The translations under genes and the position numbers were made by a program. 64,000 nt of DNA from Lysobacterales bacterium (lineage in GTDB: Bacteria; Pseudomonadota; Gammaproteobacteria; Xanthomonadales; UBA2363): the NCBI GenBank assembly GCA_019634735.1, contig JAHCAT010000014.1:1-64000 (forward strand), read 5' to 3'. Positions 17,883 to 27,587 of the stretch are shown here, piece by piece. The number at the start of each line of letters is the position of its first letter. The stretch's first letter is position 1. The notes beneath the pieces were generated by a model, which had not been told where the DNA came from, searched no databases, and saw nothing but the letters and a program-made list of their open reading frames with translations.

Positions 17883-19373
17883 CTACTGCGGATCGATCGG
17901 ATCCGGATCGCCGTCCAGGAACCGGCCGGCCCGCCGGGTGATCTCCGCATCGACGCCGATCACGCCATGCCCGGCGCCCGGGACCACAATCAGTTCGGCC
18001 CGTTCGAAACGATGTCGCACGGCCTCGAGGTGGTGCAGAGGCGTGGCCGGGTCGATGCGGCGACTGAGCAGCAGGGTCGGGATCCGGATCTCCCAGTCGG
18101 TGTCCAGCGGCTGGGCAGGCACGCCCATCCAGTCGCACAGGGCGTACTGCCACGGCGCCGGACGCATGACGTCGGCGAACTGGGGCCAGGCGGCGAGCTG
18201 CTTGTCCAGCTTGGCGGGATCGAGCGGCGGGTTGTCGCGGCAGCCGATCAGGTGGTGGGCGAGCGGGCTGAAGGTCGCGTCCATCCAGAGCGTGGCCGCC
18301 GCGTCGAACAGCGCCTGCCAATCCGGGTCGGGACCCGTGCGGGCAAGGCGGTCGAGTAGGCCGGGAAACTCGGCGATGCGATCCTCGCCGTACAGGGCGG
18401 AGACGAGCACATCCAGCAGGTCCTGACGCTCGATGCGCATCTCCAGGCTGCGATCGTGCGCGCGCAGATCGCGGGCGACGACCTGCAGGGGCGCTGCACC
18501 GAGCCGATCGAGGGCACGCCGCAGTGCGGCGCGGATGCCGCCCTCGTGGCTCGCGCAGCCGGCGAGCGTGCGACAGCGTGCGTCGATCGACGCCAGCAGA
18601 TGCTCGAAGTCCTCGGGCAGGATCGCCAGGGTGCCACCGCTGCCGGGCGGGTAGACCGAATCCAGGACCAGCCGGTCGACCGGTACATCGGCGCCGCGCA
18701 CCGCCTCGATGGCCAGGCGCGTGCCGTAGGACTCGCCGAACAGCGCGAATGACCGGTAGCCGTGGACACGGGTCAGGGTGGCCATCAGATCGCGCAGGTC
18801 GGCGGCGGCCGTAACCGTCCCGTACAGTCCGGCGGCACGATCCTCCGGCGACACCAGCCGGGCGCAGGCGAGCAGGAACTTGGCGGCCTTGGCCATGCGC
18901 TGGCCGTAGTCGCCGGGTCCGGCCAGCACGCTGCGCAGATGGGCGTCGTTGCCATCGCAATGCAGCGACGGTTGCGCCCGGCCGGTGCCACGCTGGTCGT
19001 AGAGCACCAGGTCCTGGCGCAGTCCCAGTTGCGCCCGCCACATCCGGGCGGCACGCAGGCCAGCAGTGTCGAGATCGCTGCCGGCGCCCGGGCCGCCGGT
19101 GAGGTAGATCACGGCGCGCCGGCTGGCACGCTCCGACTGCCGGCGCAGGATCACCACCGGCAAGCGGATGGCGCCCGCGGCATCCTGCCGCGAGGGCGTC
19201 AGCCAGGCGCAGTGCGTGCGGCGACCGGCGCCCACGTCGAACCAGCACTCGGTGTCCTTCAACTCGGCGCCGGCCAACGCCGGCGCCGCTGTGATCAGGG
19301 CAAGGGCAGCCGTCAGCAGGCGGGCCAGCCTGTCCCCGCGCCACGCGCGACCGGTCCGCACAGCAGGCGCCAC
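17883..19373 (-). CDS. Exported alpha/beta-hydrolase, TAP-like tripeptidyl aminopeptidase
   Basis: A 496-residue serine hydrolase. After a signal peptide (LLTAALALITAAPALA) comes the oxyanion segment TGGPGAGSD, the strand LVLYDQRGTG, the nucleophile elbow GESYGT (Ser215) and a C-terminal TAP-type cap with IPTLLLSRRIDPATP (acid region) and PGAGHGV (catalytic His). The order matches proline iminopeptidase/tripeptidyl aminopeptidase proteins of the S33 group, which release amino acids or short peptides from N-termini. It should act in the periplasm or outside the cell. The start shown is a GTG; no better ATG precedes the signal peptide, so the first residues are uncertain. Confidence 0.85.
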   Translation of the reverse strand: MAPAVRTGRAWRGDRLARLLTAALALITAAPALAGAELKDTECWFDVGAGRRTHCAWLTPSRQDAAGAIRLPVVILRRQSERASRRAVIYLTGGPGAGSDLDTAGLRAARMWRAQLGLRQDLVLYDQRGTGRAQPSLHCDGNDAHLRSVLAGPGDYGQRMAKAAKFLLACARLVSPEDRAAGLYGTVTAAADLRDLMATLTRVHGYRSFALFGESYGTRLAIEAVRGADVPVDRLVLDSVYPPGSGGTLAILPEDFEHLLASIDARCRTLAGCASHEGGIRAALRRALDRLGAAPLQVVARDLRAHDRSLEMRIERQDLLDVLVSALYGEDRIAEFPGLLDRLARTGPDPDWQALFDAAATLWMDATFSPLAHHLIGCRDNPPLDPAKLDKQLAAWPQFADVMRPAPWQYALCDWMGVPAQPLDTDWEIRIPTLLLSRRIDPATPLHHLEAVRHRFERAELIVVPGAGHGVIGVDAEITRRAGRFLDGDPDPIDPQ

Positions 19374-19392
19374 GCGGACCGGGCTGCCCGCC

Positions 19393-20418
19393 TCAGCCGC
19401 CCCGGCGTCCGGCCGCGACCAGCGCCAGCGTGGTGTCCAGCATTCGGTTGGAAAAGCCCCACTCGTTGTCGTACCAGGCGCACACCTTGACCAGGGTGCC
19501 GCCCATCACCTGGGTCAGGGTGGCGTCGTAGACCGAGCTGTGCGGGTCGTGGTTGAAGTCCACCGAGACCAGCGGCTTGGTGTTGTAACCGAGGATGCCC
19601 TTCAGCTCGCCCTCGCTGGCCGCCTTCAGCACGGCATCGATCTCGTCCTTGCTGGTTTCCCGCGCGGCCACGAACGACAGGTCGACCACCGAGACATTGA
19701 TGGTCGGCACGCGCATCGAGAAGCCGGTCAGCTTGCCGTTGAGCTCGGGCAGCACCAGGCCGACCGCGGCGGCGGCGCCGGTCTTGGTCGGGATCTGGCT
19801 CTGGGTCGCCGAACGCGCCCGGCGCAGGTCCTTGTGGAAGACGTCGGTCAGCACCTGGTCGTTGGTGTAGGCGTGGATGGTGGTCATCAACCCGTGCACC
19901 ATGCCGATCCTGCCGTGCAGCACCTTGGCCAGCGGCGCCAGGCAGTTGGTGGTGCACGAGGCGTTGGAGATGACCGTGTCGGACGCCTTCAGGGTGTCGT
20001 GGTTGACCCCGTAGACGATGGTGTTGTCGACATCCTTCTCGCCCGGCGCGGAGATGATCACCTTGCCGGCGCCGGCGTCGATGTGCGCGGAGGCCTTGGC
20101 CTTGGAGGTGAACAGCCCGGTGCATTCCAGCACCACGTCGACGCCGAGTTCGCGCCAGGGCAGCTTGGCCGGATCGCGCTCGGCGCAGACCCGGATGCGG
20201 TCGCCGTTGACGACCAGGTCGCCGCCGGCCACCGAGACGGTGCCGGGGAACTTGCCGTGCGCGGTGTCGTACTGGGTCAGGTGGGCGTTGGTCTCGGCAT
20301 CGCCCAGGTCGTTCACCGCGACCACCTGGATCTCGCCGGTACGGCCGGTCTCGTAGAGGGCGCGGAGGATGTTGCGGCCGATGCGGCCGTAGCCGTTGAT
20401 GGCGACCTTGACGGGCAT
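19393..20418 (-). CDS. gap: Glyceraldehyde-3-phosphate dehydrogenase, type I
   Basis: A 341-residue NAD(P)-dependent enzyme of glycolysis. The Rossmann fingerprint NGYGRIGRN is at the N-terminus, and the catalytic segment [12 protein letters not shown] holds Cys155. [17 protein letters not shown] and [15 protein letters not shown] are also typical. The start at 20418 has AGGAG eight bases upstream and begins [11 protein letters not shown]; an in-frame ATG at 20451 is unlikely. It is divergent from corA. On the same strand as tkt (upstream in position) and pgk (downstream), though not adjacent to either. Confidence 0.97.
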   Translation of the reverse strand: MPVKVAINGYGRIGRNILRALYETGRTGEIQVVAVNDLGDAETNAHLTQYDTAHGKFPGTVSVAGGDLVVNGDRIRVCAERDPAKLPWRELGVDVVLECTGLFTSKAKASAHIDAGAGKVIISAPGEKDVDNTIVYGVNHDTLKASDTVISNASCTTNCLAPLAKVLHGRIGMVHGLMTTIHAYTNDQVLTDVFHKDLRRARSATQSQIPTKTGAAAAVGLVLPELNGKLTGFSMRVPTINVSVVDLSFVAARETSKDEIDAVLKAASEGELKGILGYNTKPLVSVDFNHDPHSSVYDATLTQVMGGTLVKVCAWYDNEWGFSNRMLDTTLALVAAGRRGG

Positions 20419-20566
20419 GTACGGGCTCCTGGTGGCGGCGGATGGGGGCAAAGGACCGTGATTTTAGCCCATCCCGGCCATCCTCCGGACCGCCGGACGG
20501 CGCCCCGCGCGGGTCGGCATACGTCGATAATGGCCGCCCCGAACCGACCCGGCCCGAGGCCCGACG

Positions 20567-21535
20567 ATGCTCAGCAGCTACATCGCCCGCGACGGCCGCG
20601 TCGAGGTCGCCGACACCATCGCCGCCCTGCACGACGCCGATCTGGTCTGGGTCGACCTGCTCGATCCCAGCGCCGAGGAGCGCCTGGCGGTCGAGCAGCG
20701 CTTCGGCCTGGCGGTACCCAGCCAGGCCGAGATGGGCGAGATCGAGCCGTCGAACCGGCTCTACGAGGAGGATGGCGCGCTGTTCATGACCGCCACCCTG
20801 GTCGCCCACGTGGAGACCGGCTCGCCGCGCAGCGCGCCGGTCACCTTCATCCTGGGCGAGGGGCAGCTGATCACCCTGCGCTACATCGATCCGAAGTCGT
20901 TCCGCACCTATGCCGGCCACCTGCACAAGGCGAGGCTGGCGGACAAGCGTCCGGTCGGGGTGTTCACCGGCCTGCTCGAGACCGTGGTCGCGCGCCAGGC
21001 CGACATCCTGGAGCGGATCAGCCTGGATGCCGACCAGATCTCCGCACACGTGTTCCGACCGGGCGAGGTCCAGCAGGCCAAGCCGCCGGCGGAACTGCTC
21101 AAGGACATCGGCCGTTGCGGCGAACTCACCTCGCGCCTGCGCGAGGCGGTGGTCTCGACGATCCGGCTGCTGACCTGGTTCGGGCACCCGGAGAACGGTT
21201 ACCAGAAGGACCCCGGCGTCCGGGAGCGCATCAAGAGCCTGGGCCGGGACCTGGCTTCGCTGGCCGACTTCGCCAACTACCAGTCCAACAAGGTGCAGTT
21301 CCTGCTCGATGCCACCCTGGGCCGGATCAACATCGAGCAGACCAACATCATCAAGATCTTCTCGGTGGCCGCCGCCGCGTTCCTGCCGCCGACCCTGATC
21401 GCCAGCATCTACGGCATGAACTTCGAGGTGATGCCGGAGCTGGGCTGGCGCTTCGGGTATCCGCTGGCGCTGGTCGCCATGGTGCTGTCGGCGGTGCTGC
21501 CCTTGTGGTACTTCAAGCGGCGCGGCTGGCTCTGA
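20567..21535 (+). CDS. corA: CorA-family magnesium/cobalt transporter
   Basis: A 322-residue inner membrane channel for Mg2+ and Co2+. A large cytoplasmic N-terminal funnel is rich in helices. Two C-terminal membrane helices follow; the first ends with YGMNFE (Gly283-Met-Asn is the selectivity motif) and the second is the LALVAMVLSAVLPLWYF helix, ending in a basic tail (KRRGWL). Length and layout are standard. It is divergent from gap. A GATAAT sequence at about 20546, 20 bases before the ATG, may be part of its promoter, but no -35 is evident. Confidence 0.93.
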   Translation: MLSSYIARDGRVEVADTIAALHDADLVWVDLLDPSAEERLAVEQRFGLAVPSQAEMGEIEPSNRLYEEDGALFMTATLVAHVETGSPRSAPVTFILGEGQLITLRYIDPKSFRTYAGHLHKARLADKRPVGVFTGLLETVVARQADILERISLDADQISAHVFRPGEVQQAKPPAELLKDIGRCGELTSRLREAVVSTIRLLTWFGHPENGYQKDPGVRERIKSLGRDLASLADFANYQSNKVQFLLDATLGRINIEQTNIIKIFSVAAAAFLPPTLIASIYGMNFEVMPELGWRFGYPLALVAMVLSAVLPLWYFKRRGWL

Positions 21536-21682
21536 GGGCCTGCGGCAGGACGCCCCACTGCCGCGGCAGCCGCGCAAGGCACCGCGGACCGTCGTTCGCG
21601 CAGGCGCCTCTCGAACACCGGCCGACACAACGGAAGCGCCGGCGTCGGCGCGCTGCCGAGCGTGGCCGGTTCGCGCGTCCGG

Positions 21683-21690
21683 GCTAGACT
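21683..21690 (+). promoter_or_regulatory. GCTAGACT box, candidate -10 element of the nuclease gene
   Basis: GCTAGACT ends 28 bases before the ATG at 21719. The same octamer occurs 29 and 35 bases before two other starts in the window (34236 and 50367). No convincing -35 hexamer is seen. Confidence 0.35.
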
Positions 21691-21718
21691 GGATACCCCG
21701 TCATCGCACCTGTCCAGG

Positions 21719-22519
21719 ATGCGCCCTTTCCGGCCCGCCCTTGTCCTCGCATTAGCCGCAATCCTGGCAGCGGCCGCGCCGGCCCGTGCCTTCGGTCCCG
21801 ACGGCCACCGCATCGTGGGCGACCTGGCCGCCCGGCAGATCGCCGCCGGCACGGCAGCCCGGGTCGCCGCGCTGCTCGCAGGCGAGGCCGACGCCAGTCT
21901 CGCTGGCGTTTCGATATGGGCCGACGAGGTGCGGGAACGGCCCGAATGGCGCCACACCGCGCCCTGGCACTACGTGAACCTGCCGCGCGGCGATTGCCGC
22001 TACCTGGCGAGCCGCGACTGCAAGGACGGCAGGTGCATCGTCGCCGCGATCGGCGAACAGGCCGAGATCCTGGCCGACCGCAGCCGGGATCCCGCGCTAC
22101 GTGCCCGGGCGCTCAAGTTCCTGGTCCACTTCGTGGCGGATATCCATCAGCCTCTGCATGCCGGCCACGCCGACGACCGCGGCGGCAACACCTTCCAGCT
22201 GTTCTACCTGGGCCAGGGCGGCAACCTGCATGCGCTCTGGGACGGCGGGCTGCTGCGGGCAAGCCGGGAGCCCTGGCGCACGCGCAGCGCACGGCTGGCC
22301 GAGGTGCGAGCCGATACCGACACGCGCTGGTCGATTCGGGCGCCGCGCGCCTGGGCAGAGGCCTCCTGCCGCCTGATCGCTTCGGCGGACATCTATCCGC
22401 GCCGGCCGGGACGCCTGCCTGCGGACTACATGGAGCGACAGCTGCCCGTGGTGGAAAGGCAACTCGTCCTTGCCGGCGCCCGCCTGGCCGCCCTGCTCGA
22501 CGCCCTGCTGGCCGACTGA
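21719..22519 (+). CDS. S1/P1-family zinc nuclease, exported
   Basis: A 266-residue exported nuclease for single-stranded nucleic acids. A signal peptide (MRPFRPALVLALAAILAAAAPARA) precedes FGPDGHRIVGDLA. The three-zinc site is visible in GPDGH, IWADEVR, PWHYVN, FLVHFVADIHQPLHAG, DDRGGN and LHALWDG. In fungal S1/P1 enzymes the mature N-terminus is a tryptophan that binds zinc through its backbone; here the predicted mature residue is phenylalanine. The in-frame GTG at 21662 lacks a signal peptide, so 21719 is preferred. It follows corA on the same strand after 183 bases and converges on trxC. Confidence 0.9.
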   Translation: MRPFRPALVLALAAILAAAAPARAFGPDGHRIVGDLAARQIAAGTAARVAALLAGEADASLAGVSIWADEVRERPEWRHTAPWHYVNLPRGDCRYLASRDCKDGRCIVAAIGEQAEILADRSRDPALRARALKFLVHFVADIHQPLHAGHADDRGGNTFQLFYLGQGGNLHALWDGGLLRASREPWRTRSARLAEVRADTDTRWSIRAPRAWAEASCRLIASADIYPRRPGRLPADYMERQLPVVERQLVLAGARLAALLDALLAD

Positions 22520-22577
22520 CCGAACATCCCCCGCCTGCTGCGAGACTGCTTCGCGCTGGGGCGCCGGGCAGCCGCGC

Positions 22578-23021
22578 TCACTGCCCAAGCTGTCGTGTCG
22601 CCCAGGCGACGATGTCCCCGGCTGCCATCGCGCCCGAATGCCGGGCCCGCTCCTGGCCGCCGATCGACAGGATCAGGGTCGGTATGCTGCGGATGCCGTG
22701 CCGCGCCGCCAGGGCGGGCTCGGCCTCGGTGTCCAGCTTGGCCAGGCGCAATCGCGGTTCCAGCGCGCTGGCGGCGCGTTCGAAGTGCGGCGCCATCGCC
22801 TGGCAGGGGCCGCACCAGGACGCCCAGAAATCGACCAGCACCGGCAGGCTGGCGCGCTCCAGATGCGCGGCATAGGCGGCGGCGTCCAACGCGACCGGGC
22901 CACCGACGAACAGCGGGCGATGACAGCGCCCGCAGGACGGCGACTCGCCCAGACGCCCGTCGGGCACGCGGTTGAGCGCATGACAATGCGGGCAGGCAAC
23001 CGTGGTTGCGGTCGCGGTCAT
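22578..23021 (-). CDS. trxC: Thioredoxin-2 (TrxC type, zinc-binding N-terminus)
   Basis: A 147-residue cytoplasmic thioredoxin. The N-terminal zinc domain has two CxxC pairs (CPHC near residue 10 and CGRC near 30), followed by a thioredoxin fold with active site WASWCGPCQAMAP and the cis-proline segment SIPTLIL. TrxC reduces protein disulfides under oxidative stress and is induced by it in other bacteria. It is the last gene of a leftward group, 13 bases after osmC, downstream of the sulfide/RND genes. That position suits a role in clearing persulfides or oxidised thiols. Confidence 0.93.
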   Translation of the reverse strand: MTATATTVACPHCHALNRVPDGRLGESPSCGRCHRPLFVGGPVALDAAAYAAHLERASLPVLVDFWASWCGPCQAMAPHFERAASALEPRLRLAKLDTEAEPALAARHGIRSIPTLILSIGGQERARHSGAMAAGDIVAWATRQLGQ

Positions 23022-23034
23022 CGTCGCGCGGCGC

Positions 23035-23517
23035 TCAGGATCCGGCCTCGAAGCTCTTGTCGCCCAGCAGGACGCGACCGTCGACGTCCTTGACCGTGAC
23101 CGCAACATCGATGCCCTGACGGACGCTCTGGGTGACCACGCAGAACTGCTCGAACTGGCCGAGGATGCGCTCGAGCTGCGGGTAGCTGGCGGCATTGCCG
23201 GGCAGGTGCAGTTCGACATCCGCGCGCGGCAGCCGCCAGCGGCCATCGGCGTTGCGCTGCATGAGCGCGGTGGCCTCGGCCAGCAAGGGACCCGAGGGGT
23301 CGTTGCGGAACTTGCGCAATGCGAACAGCAGGCTGGCCGCCAGGCAGTTGGCGACCGCGGCCAGCAGCAGGCGCGAGGGATTGGGGCCGCCATCGTGTCC
23401 CAGCGGCGCCGGCTCATCGGTCAGCAAGGCGGCGAGGTCGGTGTCGGGGAAGCTCAGCCGGAAGGCGAAATCCTCCTGCTGTTCGAGACGGACGCGGATC
23501 GGCGTGCTGTCGCTCAT
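23035..23517 (-). CDS. OsmC/Ohr-family peroxide-reducing protein
   Basis: A 160-residue OsmC-fold protein. The two conserved redox cysteines are in VANCLAASLLFALRK and EQFCVVTQSVRQGI, and GHDGGPNPSRLLLAAVANC is a typical family stretch. These proteins reduce organic hydroperoxides with thiols; some also act on persulfides. It lies 12 bases after the heme lipoprotein and 13 before trxC, so the three are probably one transcript. I leave the symbol blank because OsmC, Ohr and YhfA-like subgroups cannot be separated by eye. Confidence 0.88.
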   Translation of the reverse strand: MSDSTPIRVRLEQQEDFAFRLSFPDTDLAALLTDEPAPLGHDGGPNPSRLLLAAVANCLAASLLFALRKFRNDPSGPLLAEATALMQRNADGRWRLPRADVELHLPGNAASYPQLERILGQFEQFCVVTQSVRQGIDVAVTVKDVDGRVLLGDKSFEAGS

Positions 23518-23529
23518 CGCGGACTCCTG

Positions 23530-24150
23530 TCAGGGGGGCGGTTCGGTGGCGGGGACCTCGACCCAGAGCGCACCCCGCAGGTCGCCCTCGCGGAAGCCGG
23601 TGGCGCGGTCGCCCGGGTACTGCAGGGCGATCGCCTCGGCGATGCCCGGCGCCAGCTCGACGCCATGGCAGAGCTGGCAGGGCGCCTCCACCCGGATACC
23701 GCGGGCAAGACGCGCATCGATCCCGTCGGGCAGGCCGTCGATGACCAGCTCGACCTGGTCCTCCGGGGCGCCACCCGTCGCCACCGCGTCGGCGAACCGG
23801 GCCAGCACGGCAACTTGCCAGCCGGTTGCGGTGTTGCCGGGGTTGCGCTCGCGTCCGGGGAGAGCGACGCGACCCAGGCGCACGCCGTGCGCCGTCATCA
23901 CCTCGGCGGCGATCGCCGGCGCCTGCTCGCGGCAGAAGGCCACGGCGGAGACCGGGCCTTCGCTGCCCATGTGGTCGCGAAGCGCCGCGCGCAGACGACC
24001 GGAGAAATCGGCGGCGGCGGCACGGGCACGATCCGCAGCCGAGGCCGGCACCTGTTCCGCCCCGGTGTCCGGCGCGCGCTCGCCGGGCGCGGGCGCCTGG
24101 CCGCAGCCGGCGACGAGGACCGCCAGCGCCAGGGCCGCGATGATGCCCAT
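23530..24150 (-). CDS. DUF3365 (Tll0287-like) heme lipoprotein
   Basis: A 206-residue lipoprotein (signal MGIIAALALAVLVAGC, Cys16) with a DUF3365 domain, a heme-bearing PAS-like sensor fold known from Tll0287. The c-type heme motif CQLCH is at residues 158-162, near the C-terminus. An earlier cysteine in VAFCREQAP may ligate or sense. Membrane-anchored on the periplasmic side, it could act as a redox sensor or electron carrier. It precedes osmC and trxC; 185 bases separate it from the RND pump gene upstream. No strong ribosome site supports the start, but it is the only one that gives a lipoprotein signal. Confidence 0.78.
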   Translation of the reverse strand: MGIIAALALAVLVAGCGQAPAPGERAPDTGAEQVPASAADRARAAAADFSGRLRAALRDHMGSEGPVSAVAFCREQAPAIAAEVMTAHGVRLGRVALPGRERNPGNTATGWQVAVLARFADAVATGGAPEDQVELVIDGLPDGIDARLARGIRVEAPCQLCHGVELAPGIAEAIALQYPGDRATGFREGDLRGALWVEVPATEPPP

Positions 24151-24335
24151 CAACCCGGACGCATTGCGAGGACGCAAAGCCACGCCGTCGGAAACGCGTC
24201 GTGGTGCCGGCAACGGGCCTTTGCACGGCGAACGCGCGGTCGACGGGAGCTCGAACCGGCCGGCCGCAACCGATAGGCACACAACGCGGATATCTGCAGC
24301 CGGAGGTGCGGCCTTGCGAATCATCCGGAACGACC

Positions 24336-27300
24336 TCATGGCGTGGACTCCTGCGCCCTGCCCTGGCGCTCAAGCAGCGAGAAGTAGAGCAGCGGAATGA
24401 CCACCAGGGTCAGCACCGTCGACACCAGTATGCCGAAGATCAGGGAGATCGCCAGGCCGTTGAAGATCGGGTCGTCCAGGATGAACGCGGCGCCGGCCAT
24501 GGCCGCCAGGGCGGTCAGCGCGATCGGCTGGGCCCTGACCGCGCAGGCGTCCACGACTGCCTGCGCGGGCGAGCTGCCCTCCGCCAGCGCCTGGTTGATG
24601 AAGTCGACCAGCAGGATCGAGTTGCGGACGATGATGCCGGCCAGGGCGATCATGCCGATCATCGATGTGGCGGTGAACTGCGCGCCCAGCAGGGCATGCC
24701 CGGGCAGCACGCCGATCACGGTCAGCGGAATCGGCGCCATGATCACCAGAGGCACCAGGTAGCTGCGGAACTGCGCGACCACCAGGAGATAGATCAGCAG
24801 CAGTCCGACCGCATAGGCCATGCCCATGTCCCGGAACGTCTCGAAGGTGATCTGCCACTCGCCGTCCCACTTGACCGTGTAGCCGTCGACGCTGTCCGGT
24901 GGCGCGAAGAAGGCCTGGTCGAGCGGCTGGCCGGCGACCTCGCCGTCGCGGATCCGCCCGACCAGGTCGAACATGCCGTACAGGGGACTGTCCAGGCGGC
25001 CGGCCTCGTCGGCCGTCACGTACACCACCGGCAGCAGGTCCTTGTGGTGGATCGCCGCCTCGTAGCCGACGCGCTGCACCTGGACCACCTCCGAGAGCGG
25101 CACCAGGCGACCGCCCTGGCCGCGCACGCGCAGGGCCAGCAGCTGGTCCAGGCTGGCCTGGTCGCCGGCCGGCAGGCGCAGCCGCACCGGCACCGGATAC
25201 TTGGAGGCGCCGTCGCGCAGCCAGGTGGCATCGTGCCCGGACACCGCCATCGCCAGAGTCTGGGCGACCTGGGCCTGGCTGACGCCCAGACGCGCTGCGC
25301 GAACCCGGTCGACGACGACGAGTTCGCGGGGTGCGTCCGCCTCGACCGTGCTGTCGACATCGACGATGCCTGGGGTGGCTGCGAACATCGCCGCGAGCTC
25401 ACGTCCGATCTCCCGCTGCCGGGCAGGGTCCGGACCGTAGACCTCGGCGACCAGTGGCGCCAGGACCGGCGGGCCGGGCGGCACCTCGACCACCTTCACG
25501 GAGGCGCCCGACCCGGCACCCAGGGCCGCCAGCACCGGCCGGACTGCGCGGGCGATGTCGTGGCTCTTTCGGGCGCGCTGGCGGCGCTCGCGCAGGTTCA
25601 CCTGAAGGTCGCCGAGATGCGGCCCTTCGCGCAGGTAGTACTGCCGCACCAGGCCATTGAAATTGATCGGCGCCGACGTGCCCGCGTAGGCCTGGACATG
25701 GGTGACCTCGGGCACCGCCACCAGCGCCTGTGCCAGGCGGGAAAGCAGGGCGTTGGTCTGCTCCAGGCTGCTGCCCTCGGGCAGGTCGACCACCACCTGG
25801 AACTCGGACTTGTTGTCGAACGGCAGCATCTTCATCACCACCCACTGCACCAGCACGAGGCTGGTGGCCAGGACGACCAGACCGGCGATGGCGGCGAACA
25901 GCAGGCGGCGCGCGCGACGGCCCCGACGGGCGTCCAGGAAGGGACCGAACAACCTTCCGAACACAGGCTGCAGCCGGGCGGCCAGGCCGTGGCCAGCGTC
26001 CTTTCCTTTGTCTTCTCCCGCTGTCCGCGCCGCTGCCGGCAGGTGCCGCGACAGCAGCTTCCAGGCCAGCCAGGGCGTGACGGTCAGGGCGATCAGCAGC
26101 GAGATCAGCATGCCCACCGAGGCATTGATCGGGATCGGCCGCATGTAAGGACCCATCAGGCCGCTGACGAAGGCCATCGGCAGCAGCGCCGCGATCACCG
26201 TGAAGGTCGCCAGGATGGTCGGGCTGCCGACCTCGTCGACCGCTGGTGGGATGGCTGCGAGCAGGCCGATGTCGCCACGCGCCATGTGCCGGTGGATGTT
26301 CTCGACCACCACGATGGCGTCGTCGACCAGGATGCCGATCGCGAAGATCAATGCGAACAGCGACACCCGGTTCAGGGTGAAGCCCATCGCCCAGGAGGCG
26401 AACAGCGTGAGGGCCAGGGTCAGCACCACGGCGATTCCCACCACGATCGCTTCGCGCCAGCCCAGCGCCGCCAGCACCAGCAGCACCACCGCCATGGTCG
26501 CGAACACCAGCTTGCTGATCAGGGTGTTGGCCTTGTCGGTTGCGGTCTGCCCGTAGTCGCGGGTGATCTCGACCTCGACGCCCTCGGGCAGCACGGTGCG
26601 TCGCAGGTCGACCAGGCGTGCGCGCACCGCGCCGGTGATGTCCGCAGCATTGGCGCCGGGCTGCTTGGCGATCGCCAGGGTGACCGCGGGCGCCTGGCCG
26701 GCCGCAGGACCGGGCTGGCCGGCGGCGGCCATGTGCCAGACGTAGCTTCGCGGCAGGTCGGCACCGCGCCGGATGGTCGCGACGTCGGACAGGTACAGCG
26801 GTCCGCCATCGCGCAGGCCGATGACCAGGCCGGCCACCTCGCCGGCATCGGCCAGCCAGGTGCCGGCGGTCACCGGGACGCTGCCGTCGGCGACGGTGCG
26901 TTCGCCAGCGTGCACGGCGACATTGCTGGCAGCCAGTGCAGACGACAGGTCCTCCACGGCCATGCCGTAGGCCGCCAGGCGGGTGGCATCCAGCTCGACC
27001 ACCACGGCACGCGCAGGGACGCCCAGCGTGTAGACATCGCGGGTGCCACGGATGCGCTTGAGTTCGGTCTCCAGGCTGTGCGCCACTTCGGCCAGTTCGG
27101 TGGCGCCGCGACCGGGATCGTCGGTCCACAGCGTGAGCGCCATCACCGGCACGTCGTCGATGCCCATCGGACGGACCAGGGGCTGGCCGACGCCCAGTCC
27201 GGCGGGCACCCAGTCGGCGTTCGAGTAGACCTGGTTGTAGAGGCGCACCACCGCCTCCTGGCGGGGCACGCCGACCTGGAACTCGACGGTGATCACGGCG

Positions 27301-27587
27301 GCGCCGGGGCGACTCACCGAGTAGACGTGCTTGACGCCTTCGATCTCGGCCAGCCTCTGCTCCAGGGGGAAGCTGACCAGGTTCTCGACGTCCCGCGCCG
27401 GCGCGCCGGGGAACGGCACGAACACGTTGGCCATGGTCACGTCGATCTGGGGCTCCTCCTCGCGCGGCGTCACCAGCACCGCCAGCAGGCCGAGCAGCAG
27501 GCCTGCAACGGCCAGCACCGGGGTCAGGGGGTTGCTCTGGAACGCGCGCGCCAGCCGTCCCGAGATGCCCAGCGGCGGGGTCGTCAT
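24336..27587 (-). CDS. RND-family efflux pump, inner membrane permease
   Basis: A 1083-residue, 12-helix RND permease. The first helix is near residue 25. Then come the periplasmic porter domain starting EEEPQIDVTMANVFVP, the proton-relay helix GILVDDAIVVVENIHRH with its double aspartate, and the second half beginning LFAAIAGLVVLATSLVL. MTTP starts at 27587 and overlaps the adaptor stop by four bases. The substrate is not predictable from the sequence, but it is encoded with sulfide:quinone oxidoreductase and a persulfide-type regulator. Export of a sulfur compound or of an electrophile is therefore a reasonable guess. The outer membrane channel is not in this operon. Confidence 0.93.
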   Translation of the reverse strand: MTTPPLGISGRLARAFQSNPLTPVLAVAGLLLGLLAVLVTPREEEPQIDVTMANVFVPFPGAPARDVENLVSFPLEQRLAEIEGVKHVYSVSRPGAAVITVEFQVGVPRQEAVVRLYNQVYSNADWVPAGLGVGQPLVRPMGIDDVPVMALTLWTDDPGRGATELAEVAHSLETELKRIRGTRDVYTLGVPARAVVVELDATRLAAYGMAVEDLSSALAASNVAVHAGERTVADGSVPVTAGTWLADAGEVAGLVIGLRDGGPLYLSDVATIRRGADLPRSYVWHMAAAGQPGPAAGQAPAVTLAIAKQPGANAADITGAVRARLVDLRRTVLPEGVEVEITRDYGQTATDKANTLISKLVFATMAVVLLVLAALGWREAIVVGIAVVLTLALTLFASWAMGFTLNRVSLFALIFAIGILVDDAIVVVENIHRHMARGDIGLLAAIPPAVDEVGSPTILATFTVIAALLPMAFVSGLMGPYMRPIPINASVGMLISLLIALTVTPWLAWKLLSRHLPAAARTAGEDKGKDAGHGLAARLQPVFGRLFGPFLDARRGRRARRLLFAAIAGLVVLATSLVLVQWVVMKMLPFDNKSEFQVVVDLPEGSSLEQTNALLSRLAQALVAVPEVTHVQAYAGTSAPINFNGLVRQYYLREGPHLGDLQVNLRERRQRARKSHDIARAVRPVLAALGAGSGASVKVVEVPPGPPVLAPLVAEVYGPDPARQREIGRELAAMFAATPGIVDVDSTVEADAPRELVVVDRVRAARLGVSQAQVAQTLAMAVSGHDATWLRDGASKYPVPVRLRLPAGDQASLDQLLALRVRGQGGRLVPLSEVVQVQRVGYEAAIHHKDLLPVVYVTADEAGRLDSPLYGMFDLVGRIRDGEVAGQPLDQAFFAPPDSVDGYTVKWDGEWQITFETFRDMGMAYAVGLLLIYLLVVAQFRSYLVPLVIMAPIPLTVIGVLPGHALLGAQFTATSMIGMIALAGIIVRNSILLVDFINQALAEGSSPAQAVVDACAVRAQPIALTALAAMAGAAFILDDPIFNGLAISLIFGILVSTVLTLVVIPLLYFSLLERQGRAQESTP

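Noticed and set aside
24240..24290. tRNA-like TTCGAGC loop on the minus strand upstream of the heme lipoprotein gene
   Set aside because: The flanking bases cannot pair to form a T-stem and there is no acceptor, anticodon or D arm at the right distance.
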